From CAVSDF01 sp963726715 (GTDB lineage Bacteria; Bacteroidota; Rhodothermia; Rhodothermales; BA12): 64,000 bases of DNA. The stretch lies in the NCBI GenBank assembly GCA_963726715.1, contig CAVSDF010000015.1:124001-188000 (forward strand), read 5' to 3'. The notes under the pieces were generated by a model that saw nothing but the letters and a program-made list of their open reading frames with translations, searched no databases and was not told the DNA's origin. How positions within the stretch are numbered: the stretch's first letter is position 1; each line of letters starts with the position of its first letter. Position numbers and translations under genes: made by a program. Positions 54,339 through 61,711 of this stretch are shown one piece after another.

Positions 54339-55220
54339 TCACTCCAGATCGACCGTCGCCATGACCGGCAGGTGGTCGGAGGCGAGGCGGGCGGCGAGGT
54401 CGGGGGCCACGCCGAGGGCGCTGACGCGGGCGCCGCGGGCGTAGACGCGGTCGAGCGCGAGCACAGGCGCGGGCGCCGGGTAGGAGAGCGGCCACGTCTC
54501 CGCCGCCGCGCCGTCGCCGCCGAACGTGGCGTCGAGGTGGCGCGTGGCCGGGCAGCGGCGCCACGCGTTCATGTCGCCGAGGAGCACGACGGGCGCGTGG
54601 AGTTGGGGATGGCCGAGGAGCGCGTCGGCCTGCCGCTTGCGCGTCCGGTCGACGAGCGCGAGGTGCGTGGCGACGACCGAGACGAGCGGCGAGGCGACCG
54701 ATGCGGTGGCGAGTTCGATGGCGATGGCCGCGCGCTGTTCGAGCGCGCCGGTCGTGAGGTCGATGGCGAGCGCCGAGGCGATGGGCACGCGCGCGAGGAG
54801 GGCGTTGCCGAGTTCACCGCGCTTGTGGCGCCGCGCGGGCGCGAAGGCGACGAAGTAGCCGGTCGCGTCGGCGAGGTCGGCGAGCAGGTCTTGCGCGTCG
54901 TCGGGAAGCAGGACTTCCTGAAGCGCCACGACATCGGCATCCAGGCGGGCGAGGACGCCGAAGACGCGCTCGGGCACGAACGCCTTGCCGCCGCGGACGC
55001 CCGCCCACCGGTGGACGTTGTAGGTCGCCACGCGAAACGATGCAGCGAGGCGCGTCGGCGCGTCGGGCGCGAGGGTCCGCGGACGCCACAGACCGGCGAG
55101 GTACGGCTGCAAGGCGTGAACGCGCGGCGCGGCGCGCGCGGCGCGGAGGGCATCGAAGGCCTCACGGGCCGGGGCGAAGGCGCCGCGCGAGGCGGGAGGA
55201 GAGGTCGGGGAGTCGGTCAT
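54339..55220 (-). CDS. Endonuclease/exonuclease/phosphatase family protein
   Basis: The 293-residue protein has the DNase-I-like fold. The motifs are FRVATYNVHRWAG (Asn), VVALQEVLL (metal-binding Glu), VATHLAL, VVLLGDMNAWR (Asp and Asn) and LASDHLPVMA (catalytic Asp-His). No signal peptide is seen; the first 60 residues are Ala/Arg-rich. The substrate could be a nucleic acid, phospholipid or phosphorylated sugar. It lies 173 bases upstream of uppP on the same strand. Confidence 0.85.
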   Translation of the reverse strand: MTDSPTSPPASRGAFAPAREAFDALRAARAAPRVHALQPYLAGLWRPRTLAPDAPTRLAASFRVATYNVHRWAGVRGGKAFVPERVFGVLARLDADVVALQEVLLPDDAQDLLADLADATGYFVAFAPARRHKRGELGNALLARVPIASALAIDLTTGALEQRAAIAIELATASVASPLVSVVATHLALVDRTRKRQADALLGHPQLHAPVVLLGDMNAWRRCPATRHLDATFGGDGAAAETWPLSYPAPAPVLALDRVYARGARVSALGVAPDLAARLASDHLPVMATVDLE

Positions 55221-55282
55221 CGAGAAGCCAAAGGCCGCGCCCGAGGGCGAAGTTCCGGCGAAGGGCGGGAGGAGAGAGCGCC

Positions 55283-55651
55283 TCAGCGGCGCAGGCCGCG
55301 GCGGAAGCGCCCGGCGAGGCGTCCGGTGACGACGGCGACGAGCACGGCGGGCGCGAGCGTCACAACAGGAAGGACGAAGAGGCGGCCGTAGGGCAGGAAG
55401 AGCGCGACCGCGGACCACGCGAGGACGACGGCGCCGGTCTTGACGAGCACGATCCCGGCGTCGCGCGTGAGCTGCCCGAGGGTCTCGGTCTGCACGCGGA
55501 GGGCCTCACGGTTCCAGTGCCTGCGCTGCGCCTGCCGCAGCTGCCGCCCGCCACGCTGCGCCATCATCAGCCCGAACCCGCCCGTGGCGACGGCCACGAC
55601 GAGGCTCGTCATCGCGCCGATGAGGGCGCTGTCGGTGACGAAGAGGTCCAC
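55283..55651 (-). CDS. Unknown small membrane protein
   Basis: The 122-residue protein, from a GTG start, has a membrane helix at the N-terminus (IGAMTSLVVAVATGGFGLMM), a charged Gln/Arg-rich middle (RGGRQLRQAQRRHW) and two more hydrophobic segments (VVLAWSAVALFLPY; LFVLPVVTLAPAVLVAVVTG). It ends in Arg residues. No family is recognised. A later ATG start would shorten it by about 14 residues. Confidence 0.55.
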   Translation of the reverse strand: MDLFVTDSALIGAMTSLVVAVATGGFGLMMAQRGGRQLRQAQRRHWNREALRVQTETLGQLTRDAGIVLVKTGAVVLAWSAVALFLPYGRLFVLPVVTLAPAVLVAVVTGRLAGRFRRGLRR

Positions 55652-55758
55652 GGGCGCAGACGGTGGGGGACGGAAACGCGGGGCCAGCGCGGTACGCGGC
55701 GCGCTACGCCGGGTTCGTGCGGCAGGTCGTGCGCGGCGGGCGGAGGAGGGCGATGCGC

Positions 55759-55782
55759 GGGACGTGCGAGCACGTCCCCTAC
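55759..55782. repeat. Dispersed palindrome, GGGACGTGC type
   Basis: The same 24 bases as at 19224-19247. It abuts the promoter-like TACCTTTCG at 55780 before oligopeptidase B. Confidence 0.7.
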
Positions 55783-55788
55783 CTTTCG
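55780..55788 (+). promoter_or_regulatory. TACCTTTCG promoter-like element
   Basis: TACCTTTCG lies 20 bases before the ATG of oligopeptidase B and overlaps the end of a dispersed palindrome. Confidence 0.4.
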
Positions 55789-55808
55789 GCGTTCTCTTCC
55801 CCGATCCG

Positions 55809-57986
55809 ATGCCCGCCCCGCCCCGCCGTCCGCGTTTCGCTGTCGTGCGCGGCGGCATCGCCTTCCTGCTCGCCGTGTCCGTGACCGCTCCGCCCTCATC
55901 TGCCCAAACGGCGTCCGCCCAGACCCCACCGCCCGTCGCGCCGCAGCGTCCGCACGTCCACAGCACCTTCGGCGTCGAGCGGAGCGACCCGTATTTCTGG
56001 CTTCGTGAGGGCGCCGACCCCGCCGTCAACGCGTACCTCGACGCCGAGAACGCCTACACGAGCGCCCGCACCGCTGCGAACACCGCCACCGAAGGCGCCA
56101 TCTACGGCGAAATCCTCGGGCGCATCCAGCAGGACGATGCCTCGGCGCCGGTGCGCGACAACGGCTACGTCTACCAGACGCGCTACGCCGAAGGGCAGCA
56201 GTACCCCGTCTACACCCGCCGCCGCGACGCCACCGGCGCCGCCGACGAAGTCCTCCTCGACGGCAACGCCCGCGCCGCCGGGCACGCCTACTGGGGCCTC
56301 GGCGCCCTCGAGGTCTCCGACGACAACCGCCTCATGGCCTTCGCCGAGGACACCGTCTCGCGCCGCATCTACACCGTCCGCTTCCGCGACCTGACGACCG
56401 GCGAGATGCTGCCCGACGTGCTGGAGACGACGACCGGCGAGGTCGTCTGGGCCGCCGACAACCGGACCGTCTTCTACGGCGGCAAGAACCCCGAGACGCT
56501 CCGCAGCGAGCGCGTGATGCGCCACCGGCTGGGTACGCCGCAGAGCGCCGATGTGGAGGTGTTCTTCGAGACCGACGAGGAGTTCAACGTGTCGGTCGAG
56601 CGTTCGAAGGACCGCGCGCTCATCTTTCTCGTCTCCGACCAGACCGAGGCCACCGAAGTCCGTTTCGTCGATGCGGCCACGCCTGAGGCGGCCTTCACCG
56701 TCGTCGAGCCGCGGACGGCGGGGCTGGAGTACGGCGTCGAGCACATCGGTGGGGAGAGCGGAGGGCGCCTCGTGATCCGCGCCAACGCCGACGGCGCCGC
56801 CAACTTCGCGCTCTTCACCGCGCCCGTCGCCTCGCCCGGCCGGGCGTCGTGGTCGGTGCTCGTGCCTGCCCGCGAGGCCGCGTTCATCGAGCGCTTCGAC
56901 GTGTTCGCGCGCCAGATCGTCACCCAGGAGCGCGAGAACGGCCTCGTGCGCCTCCGCATCCGCAACCACGACGGCGCCGTGCGGCGCGAGGTGCCGTTCG
57001 ACGAGCCGACCTACGCCGCGTCTCTCGCCGCCAACCCCGAGTACGACACCGCGACGCTCCGCTACGTCTACGCCTCGATGACGACGCCGGGCACGACCTA
57101 CGACGAGCGGATGGACGGCGACGGCTCCGACCGCATTCTCGTCAAGCGCGACCCGGTCCTCGGCGATTTCGACGCCGACCGCTACGTCACCGAGCGCGTC
57201 TTCGCGACGGCCCCCGACGGCACGCGCATCCCCATCTCCATCGTCCGCGCCCGCACGACGCCGGTCGATGGCACGGCGCCGCTCCTGCTCTACGGCTACG
57301 GCTCGTACGGCCTCTCGATGAGCGCGGGCTTCTCGATTCCGCGCCTGAGCCTGCTCGACCGCGGCTTCGTCTACGCCATCGCCCACATCCGCGGCGGGCA
57401 GGAGATGGGCCGCGCGTGGTACGAGTCCGGGCGATTGATGCAGAAGATGAACACCTTCACCGACTTCATCGCAGCGGGCGAGCATATGGTGACGACGAAG
57501 TACGCCGACCCGGCGCGGCTGTACGCGCAGGGCGGATCGGCGGGCGGGCTGCTCATCGGCGCCGTCGTGAACCTGCGTCCGGATCTCTTCGCGGGCGTCC
57601 ACGCCGCCGTGCCGTTCGTCGACGTCGTGACGACGATGCTCGACGCGTCGATTCCGCTGACCACGTTCGAGTACGACGAGTGGGGCAACCCGAACGAGGA
57701 AGCCGCCTTCCGCTACATGCTCGCATACAGCCCGGTCGACAACGTCAGTGCCCGCCCGTATCCGCCGATTCTGGTGACGACGGGCCTGCACGACAGCCAG
57801 GTGCAGTACTGGGAGCCGGCGAAGTGGGTGGCGAAGATCCGCGCCTTCAACGGCGGCGCGCCCGACGTGCTCTTCAAGACCAACATGGTGGCCGGCCACG
57901 GTGGCGCCTCGGGCCGCTTCGAACGCTACCGCGAGGTCGCCTTCGAGTACGCCTGGTTCGTGGGGTTGGCCGAGGGGACGCGCTAG
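55809..57986 (+). CDS. ptrB: Oligopeptidase B with signal peptide
   Basis: The 725-residue serine peptidase of family S9A cuts short peptides after basic residues. An N-terminal signal peptide (VVRGGIAFLLAVSVTAPP, ending SSAQ) precedes a seven-bladed propeller (about residues 75-440) and the hydrolase domain. The catalytic residues are Ser577 in QGGSAGGLLIG, Asp662 in GLHDSQVQYWEPAKW and His697 in VAGHGGASGRF; these phrases are diagnostic for oligopeptidase B. The family is usually cytosolic in enterobacteria; export, as predicted here, is seen in other groups. It is followed by a short hairpin at 58014-58029. Confidence 0.92.
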   Translation: MPAPPRRPRFAVVRGGIAFLLAVSVTAPPSSAQTASAQTPPPVAPQRPHVHSTFGVERSDPYFWLREGADPAVNAYLDAENAYTSARTAANTATEGAIYGEILGRIQQDDASAPVRDNGYVYQTRYAEGQQYPVYTRRRDATGAADEVLLDGNARAAGHAYWGLGALEVSDDNRLMAFAEDTVSRRIYTVRFRDLTTGEMLPDVLETTTGEVVWAADNRTVFYGGKNPETLRSERVMRHRLGTPQSADVEVFFETDEEFNVSVERSKDRALIFLVSDQTEATEVRFVDAATPEAAFTVVEPRTAGLEYGVEHIGGESGGRLVIRANADGAANFALFTAPVASPGRASWSVLVPAREAAFIERFDVFARQIVTQERENGLVRLRIRNHDGAVRREVPFDEPTYAASLAANPEYDTATLRYVYASMTTPGTTYDERMDGDGSDRILVKRDPVLGDFDADRYVTERVFATAPDGTRIPISIVRARTTPVDGTAPLLLYGYGSYGLSMSAGFSIPRLSLLDRGFVYAIAHIRGGQEMGRAWYESGRLMQKMNTFTDFIAAGEHMVTTKYADPARLYAQGGSAGGLLIGAVVNLRPDLFAGVHAAVPFVDVVTTMLDASIPLTTFEYDEWGNPNEEAAFRYMLAYSPVDNVSARPYPPILVTTGLHDSQVQYWEPAKWVAKIRAFNGGAPDVLFKTNMVAGHGGASGRFERYREVAFEYAWFVGLAEGTR

Positions 57987-58057
57987 CGTTCCCCCTTCGC
58001 CCTTCGGGCACCTCCCCCGCTCGCGGGGGGGGACAGGCGCGGAGACCGTCCAGGCCG

Positions 58058-58095
58058 TAGCGCCAGGTGGGGACGATAGCGCCAGGTGGGGACGA
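58058..58095. repeat. 19-base tandem repeat, two copies
   Basis: tagcgccaggtggggacga occurs twice in succession (58058-58076 and 58077-58095) directly after the stop codon of the minus-strand gene. It is a recent local duplication. Confidence 0.8.
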
Positions 58096-59193
58096 TCACC
58101 GCCACCGGAACGCCACGATCCGCCCGCGCGGACGCGGGACGGCGACGGCGATTTCGAGCGATCCGTCGGCAAGGCGGCGGGCGTCGAGGTCGTCGGGGAG
58201 GACGTCGGGGTTGAGGAAGACGAGGCGCTCGACGATGCGCCCGCGCAGAAGGCCGTCGGGGCCGTAGCGGTCGGCCTCGATCCAGCCGAGGCGCAGGTTG
58301 AGGGCCACGATCTCGCCCGCGCCGAGCACCGCCGCCGACGGCAGCAGAAGCGGCGGCGACGACACATCGCCCGTCAGAAAGCGGCGGCTCCGCGCCAGCA
58401 TCGGCGAATCGAACCCGACGAGCGCGACGGAATCGCGCCGAATGACGAGCCGTGAGGCGGCGCCAGAGGCAGCCCCAGACGAATCCACCGACGCCGTGAA
58501 TCGGTCGATGACGGGCCGGAAGCCGCAGACGCTGACGAGCGTGTCGCCCGACGTGCGCAGCGGCCCGGCGAAGCGCCAGTGCGGCCCGGCGAGGCGCTCG
58601 CGGTGGCGCACGCGCCCGGAGGCGTCGAGCACGAGCAGCCCGGCGCCCGATTCCTCGCTGCTGTACTTGACCGCGAACCCATCCATCCACGCCGCCCCGT
58701 AGCGCACGAGCGTCTGATCGGACGGCAGCCCGGTGAACGGCACCCGCCGCGCCACCCGCAGCGCCCCGGCGGAGTCCGCCGCGACGATCGAAAAACGGTT
58801 GACGCCGACCTCGTAGACGACGACGCTGTCGCCGCGAAACCCCGCGAGGTACGGCCCCGAGAGGCCGAGCACGTGGCGCCGCGCGGGCGACCCACCCGCC
58901 CCGATGGTCCAGAGGTCGCCCGTCGCCGGATCGGCCACGACGACCGAGCCGCCGAGCGCGCCCGAGGCCGGCATGAACCGCACCGTGCGCGGGTATTCGA
59001 GGCCCGGCATCGTGCGCGCGTCGCGCGTCCAGAGCGGGATGAGGGTGTCGGGAACGACCGCGAGCGAAGCGAGGCGCCCGGCGGAGTCGGCGGGCGTGAG
59101 GCGTTTGTCCTCCTCGCGGCGGCACGTTGGCAGGCAGCCCGCGAGCACGAGGGCGAGGGCGGCGGCAAGGCCGAAGGAGCGCAGCGAGATCAC
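58096..59193 (-). CDS. Unknown lipoprotein, likely beta-propeller
   Basis: The 365-residue protein has a lipobox (LAAALALVLAGC) and then repeated beta-strand units such as GGSVVVADPATGDLWTIGAG, GDSVVVYEVGVNRFSIV and GLLVLDASGRVRHRERL, which suggest a six- or seven-bladed propeller similar to 6-bladed BF3865-like proteins. No catalytic residues are evident. It is on the opposite strand from oligopeptidase B, convergent with it. Confidence 0.68.
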   Translation of the reverse strand: MISLRSFGLAAALALVLAGCLPTCRREEDKRLTPADSAGRLASLAVVPDTLIPLWTRDARTMPGLEYPRTVRFMPASGALGGSVVVADPATGDLWTIGAGGSPARRHVLGLSGPYLAGFRGDSVVVYEVGVNRFSIVAADSAGALRVARRVPFTGLPSDQTLVRYGAAWMDGFAVKYSSEESGAGLLVLDASGRVRHRERLAGPHWRFAGPLRTSGDTLVSVCGFRPVIDRFTASVDSSGAASGAASRLVIRRDSVALVGFDSPMLARSRRFLTGDVSSPPLLLPSAAVLGAGEIVALNLRLGWIEADRYGPDGLLRGRIVERLVFLNPDVLPDDLDARRLADGSLEIAVAVPRPRGRIVAFRWR

Positions 59194-59234
59194 GTCGACC
59201 GTCCGTATTGAATGGAACCCCCATGAACGCCCCC

Positions 59235-59268
59235 GTAGGGGCGGGTCTCAGACCCGCCCTCGCCCCCA
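59235..59268. repeat. Dispersed palindrome, GTAGGGG type
   Basis: gtaggggcgggtct, two bases, gacccgccct then cgcccccac form the arms. Its left half equals that of the element at 45983. Confidence 0.65.
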
Positions 59269-59350
59269 CCGCACATCGTCACCCGCCACGATACCGCCGC
59301 CGCCCCGCCGCCGACCGCGAAACCGGCGCGGAATCCGAGGCCGGTGCGGG

Positions 59351-59384
59351 GCAACCAGACAGGTGCGGAGACCTGTCCGGTTGC
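59351..59384. repeat. AGGT-ACCT type dispersed palindrome
   Basis: gcaaccagacaggt and acctgtccggttgc pair at 13 of 14 positions around gcggag. The centre AGGTGCGGAGACCT is shared, with small changes, with 24261, 36201 and 38887. Confidence 0.65.
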
Positions 59385-59420
59385 CGCGGAGGTGGCCTCA
59401 GCGATGACTCGAAGCGTCCG

Positions 59421-59517
59421 GTGTCCGTGCGAGGAGCGCAGCGACGCGGCAGTCCGGGTCGAAAGCGCCCATCGGGCCAGATTGCCGCGTCGGCCTTCGG
59501 CCTCCTCGCAACGACAG
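59421..59517. repeat. CATTGCGAGGAG / GGCAATCTGG inverted repeat, copy 2
   Basis: The left arm (tgcgaggagcgcagcgacg, then cggcagtccgg) and the right arm (ccagattgccgcgtcgg to cctcctcgcaacgac) are imperfect complements. It is the same family as 22379-22515. Confidence 0.7.
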
Positions 59518-59540
59518 GCGTGTGGGTCAGGCGCGCCCAT

Positions 59541-59570
59541 TCCCCATCTCCAATACTCCATCCTCACCCC
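59541..59570 (-). repeat. Weak GGTGAG-type tail after the HtrA gene
   Basis: The stop codon lies in cggtgaggggtgaggatgg; the pattern fades after about 20 bases. Confidence 0.4.
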
Positions 59571-60731
59571 TCACCGCGCATTCAGCGGCGCGAGCGTCAG
59601 CGTGGCGCGGCGCGTCTCGCCGTCGCGGAGGTATTCGAGGGCGACGCGGTCGCCGGGGCGGCGCTCGTAGAGGGCGGCGAGGTAGTCGTTGCCACCCGCG
59701 AGCGTCTGCGCGCCGACTTTGGTGATGACGTCGTAGGCCTGCAATCCAGCGTTCGCCGCCGGAGAGTTCGCGTCGACGGACTGCACGAAGACGCCGGTCG
59801 TGGCCGTCAGGCTGAGCACGCGGGCGATGCGGGGCGTCACCTCGGTCAGGTTGAGGCCGGTGTAGCCCGCGCGCTGGACCGTCCCGGTCTCCCGGATCTC
59901 GTCGACGACCTGGCGGACGCGGCTCGCCGGAATCGCGAATCCGATGCCCTGGTACCCGCCCGAGCGCGAGTAGATGACCGTGTTGACGCCGATGACCTCG
60001 CCGAGCGCGTTCACGAGCGGCCCGCCCGAGTTTCCGGGGTTGATGGCCGCGTCGGTCTGCACCATCCCGCGGTAGAGGCGCCCCTCGCCCTCGGCGTTGA
60101 GGTTGCGGTTGACGGCGCTCACGACCCCGACCGACACGCTCGGCTCGCCCGCCTCGAAGATGCCGAACGGGTTGCCGAGCGCGATCACCCACTCGCCGGG
60201 AATCGGCGTCGCTTCCTGCGCGAACGACAGGTACGGGAGCGGCGCGTCGGCGGTGACCTTGAGGAGCGCGAGGTCGCTCGCCGCGTCGACCCCGACGAGC
60301 GTCGCCTCGCGCGTCACGCCGTCGAGGAACGCGACGCGGATGGCCGTCGGATTTTGCCCGACGACGTGCTGGTTGGTGACGACATAGCCGTCGGCGGACA
60401 TCACGAAGCCCGACCCCGCGCTCTGCACCGGCTGGTCGACAGCGCGGCGCTGGCCGCCGAAGCCGAAGAAGTCCCAGAACGGGTCGTACTGCGGGTCCTG
60501 CACGCGCTGCACCCCCGTCACCGACACCGACACGACGGCGGGCTCGACCGCCCGCACGGCCCGCGTGATGGCCGTCTCGCGGCTGCGCCCGATCTCGTCG
60601 CCGACGGACGCCGCGCCGCCTGCGGGCGCCTCGACGCGCTGCGGCTGCGACTGCACCGGCTGGCGGCATCCGCTCGCGGCGACGACGGCGAGGGCGAGGG
60701 CGAGGCGGCGGGCGCCGGGGAGCGTGGGCAT
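59571..60731 (-). CDS. HtrA/DegP-type serine protease, single PDZ
   Basis: The 386-residue periplasmic protease/chaperone has a lipobox-like start (ALALAVVAASGC). The trypsin-like domain has His122 (TNQHVVG), Asp153 (ASDLALLK) and Ser235 (NPGNSGGPLV). One PDZ domain at about residues 290-375 follows (GVFVQSVDANSPAANAGLQ). The aromatic loop FWDFFGFGG near residue 85 corresponds to the LA loop. One PDZ makes it DegS- or HtrA2-like in layout, though lipid anchoring and the neighbours do not decide between protein quality control and sensing. It is monocistronic. Confidence 0.9.
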   Translation of the reverse strand: MPTLPGARRLALALAVVAASGCRQPVQSQPQRVEAPAGGAASVGDEIGRSRETAITRAVRAVEPAVVSVSVTGVQRVQDPQYDPFWDFFGFGGQRRAVDQPVQSAGSGFVMSADGYVVTNQHVVGQNPTAIRVAFLDGVTREATLVGVDAASDLALLKVTADAPLPYLSFAQEATPIPGEWVIALGNPFGIFEAGEPSVSVGVVSAVNRNLNAEGEGRLYRGMVQTDAAINPGNSGGPLVNALGEVIGVNTVIYSRSGGYQGIGFAIPASRVRQVVDEIRETGTVQRAGYTGLNLTEVTPRIARVLSLTATTGVFVQSVDANSPAANAGLQAYDVITKVGAQTLAGGNDYLAALYERRPGDRVALEYLRDGETRRATLTLAPLNAR

Positions 60732-60810
60732 CGGAGGTGCAGACAGGTGGGGTGGTCGGGGCCGAACCGCCGCAGCGGCAGCGCGGCTCCCGCATCCCCG
60801 TCAAACGAAA

Positions 60811-60845
60811 CGGGTCGGCGCCTCCACGTGGGAAGCGCCGACCCG
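60811..60845 (-). terminator. Intrinsic terminator after the lipoprotein gene
   Basis: cgggtcggcgc and gcgccgacccg form a perfect 11-bp stem around a 13-base loop, followed on the minus strand by TTTCG. It lies 75 bases after the stop of the gene at 60921. Confidence 0.7.
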
Positions 60846-60920
60846 GCAAGCAGAGGTGCGCGGACCGCGCCGGAGCCGTGCCCGTCGGGCGCCGTGCTCA
60901 GCAGCGATTCGCGCGCGGCG

Positions 60921-61469
60921 TCACTTGCGAACCGTCACGCGGACCGTGCCCTGGTACTGCGTCGAGGCAAAGATGTTGTTGAAGACCGCCGACGGCAGCG
61001 AGAGCGCCACCTGGTTGTCGCCCGTGATCACGTACGAGGCCTGCACCGGGAGCGCTGTCGCCGCAGCCGTGGCCGCGACGTTGAGGGTGATCGTCTTGGC
61101 CGACTCGTTGATCGTGTACGTCGTCTTCGCGTTGTCGAACGTCAGGTCGGCGCGGCCACCGGAGGCCGGCGGGGCGGCGTTGGCGATCGACGTGTAATCG
61201 ACGACGAGCGAGTACGTGCCGTTGTCCCGGAACATGAACTTGATCGAGTTCACGGCGCACGGGTTGCTGGCCGACGGCCCCGCGTTCGCGGTGGCGCAGA
61301 TGACACCGGCGGTGAGGTCGCGCGGGGTCGTGGTCACGTTGTCCTCGATCTTGACCGCGGTGTGCGTGCCGACGAAGACGTCCTTGTCGGACGAGTCGCT
61401 GCTCGAGTCGCAGGCGGAGAGGCCGAAGACGGCGAGGGCGAGGAGGGGGGCGGTGAGGAAGCGCTTCAT
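60921..61469 (-). CDS. Unknown lipoprotein
   Basis: The 182-residue protein has a lipobox (LALAVFGLSAC) followed by a Ser/Asp-rich linker (DSSSDSSDKD), usual for surface lipoproteins of this phylum. The mature domain is beta-rich (NGTYSLVVDYTSIANA; ADLTFDNAKTTYTI; VQASYVITGDNQVALSLP) and similar to small lipocalin-like domains. Two Cys (VICATAN and NPCAVN) may pair. It is transcribed from a TATCTTGG element beside a 16-base palindrome. Confidence 0.72.
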   Translation of the reverse strand: MKRFLTAPLLALAVFGLSACDSSSDSSDKDVFVGTHTAVKIEDNVTTTPRDLTAGVICATANAGPSASNPCAVNSIKFMFRDNGTYSLVVDYTSIANAAPPASGGRADLTFDNAKTTYTINESAKTITLNVAATAAATALPVQASYVITGDNQVALSLPSAVFNNIFASTQYQGTVRVTVRK

Positions 61470-61549
61470 GGAAGAAGGGGCGGATGGGGTGGGAGACCGG
61501 CGCCGGGAGTCGGCGCGCGAGGGAGAGGAGAGCTGTGGGCAGCGGACCG

Positions 61550-61574
61550 CCAAGATACCACGTTTCGAAACGTG
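61550..61574 (-). promoter_or_regulatory. TATCTTGG element with adjoining palindromic operator
   Basis: On the minus strand the perfect palindrome cacgtttcgaaacgtg (61559-61574) is followed within two bases by TATCTTGG (61557-61550). The palindrome sits where a -33 box would be, so a bound dimer should block or control this promoter. Confidence 0.55.
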
Positions 61575-61608
61575 ACAGACACGTGACGGACGGATGAGGC
61601 CGAGGCAT

Positions 61609-61615
61609 TATTTTG
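61609..61615 (+). promoter_or_regulatory. Candidate promoter box for bioY
   Basis: TATTTTG followed by GG resembles the Bacteroidota -7 box. It lies 96 bases before the bioY ATG, divergent from the lipoprotein promoter. Confidence 0.35.
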
Positions 61616-61711
61616 GGCCCGTGCCTGCGTCCGCGCCGTCCGTTTCGCACGGGCCTCTGCGTCTCCTCCTCTTCCTGCCACGCGCGCCCCCGTTCCTCCA
61701 CCCGCCGTCTC

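Larger units (their letters stand above)
59194..59570. other. Intergenic region carrying three different dispersed repeats
   Basis: In 377 bases this gap holds one GTAGGGG palindrome, one AGGT-ACCT palindrome and one long CATTGCGAGG-type inverted repeat, then a GGTGAG-like tail. No gene is seen. Confidence 0.7.

Noticed and set aside
61559..61574. BirA (biotin repressor) operator for bioY
   Set aside because: The palindrome does not resemble the TTGTAAACC-type BirA site and lies against the divergent lipoprotein promoter.
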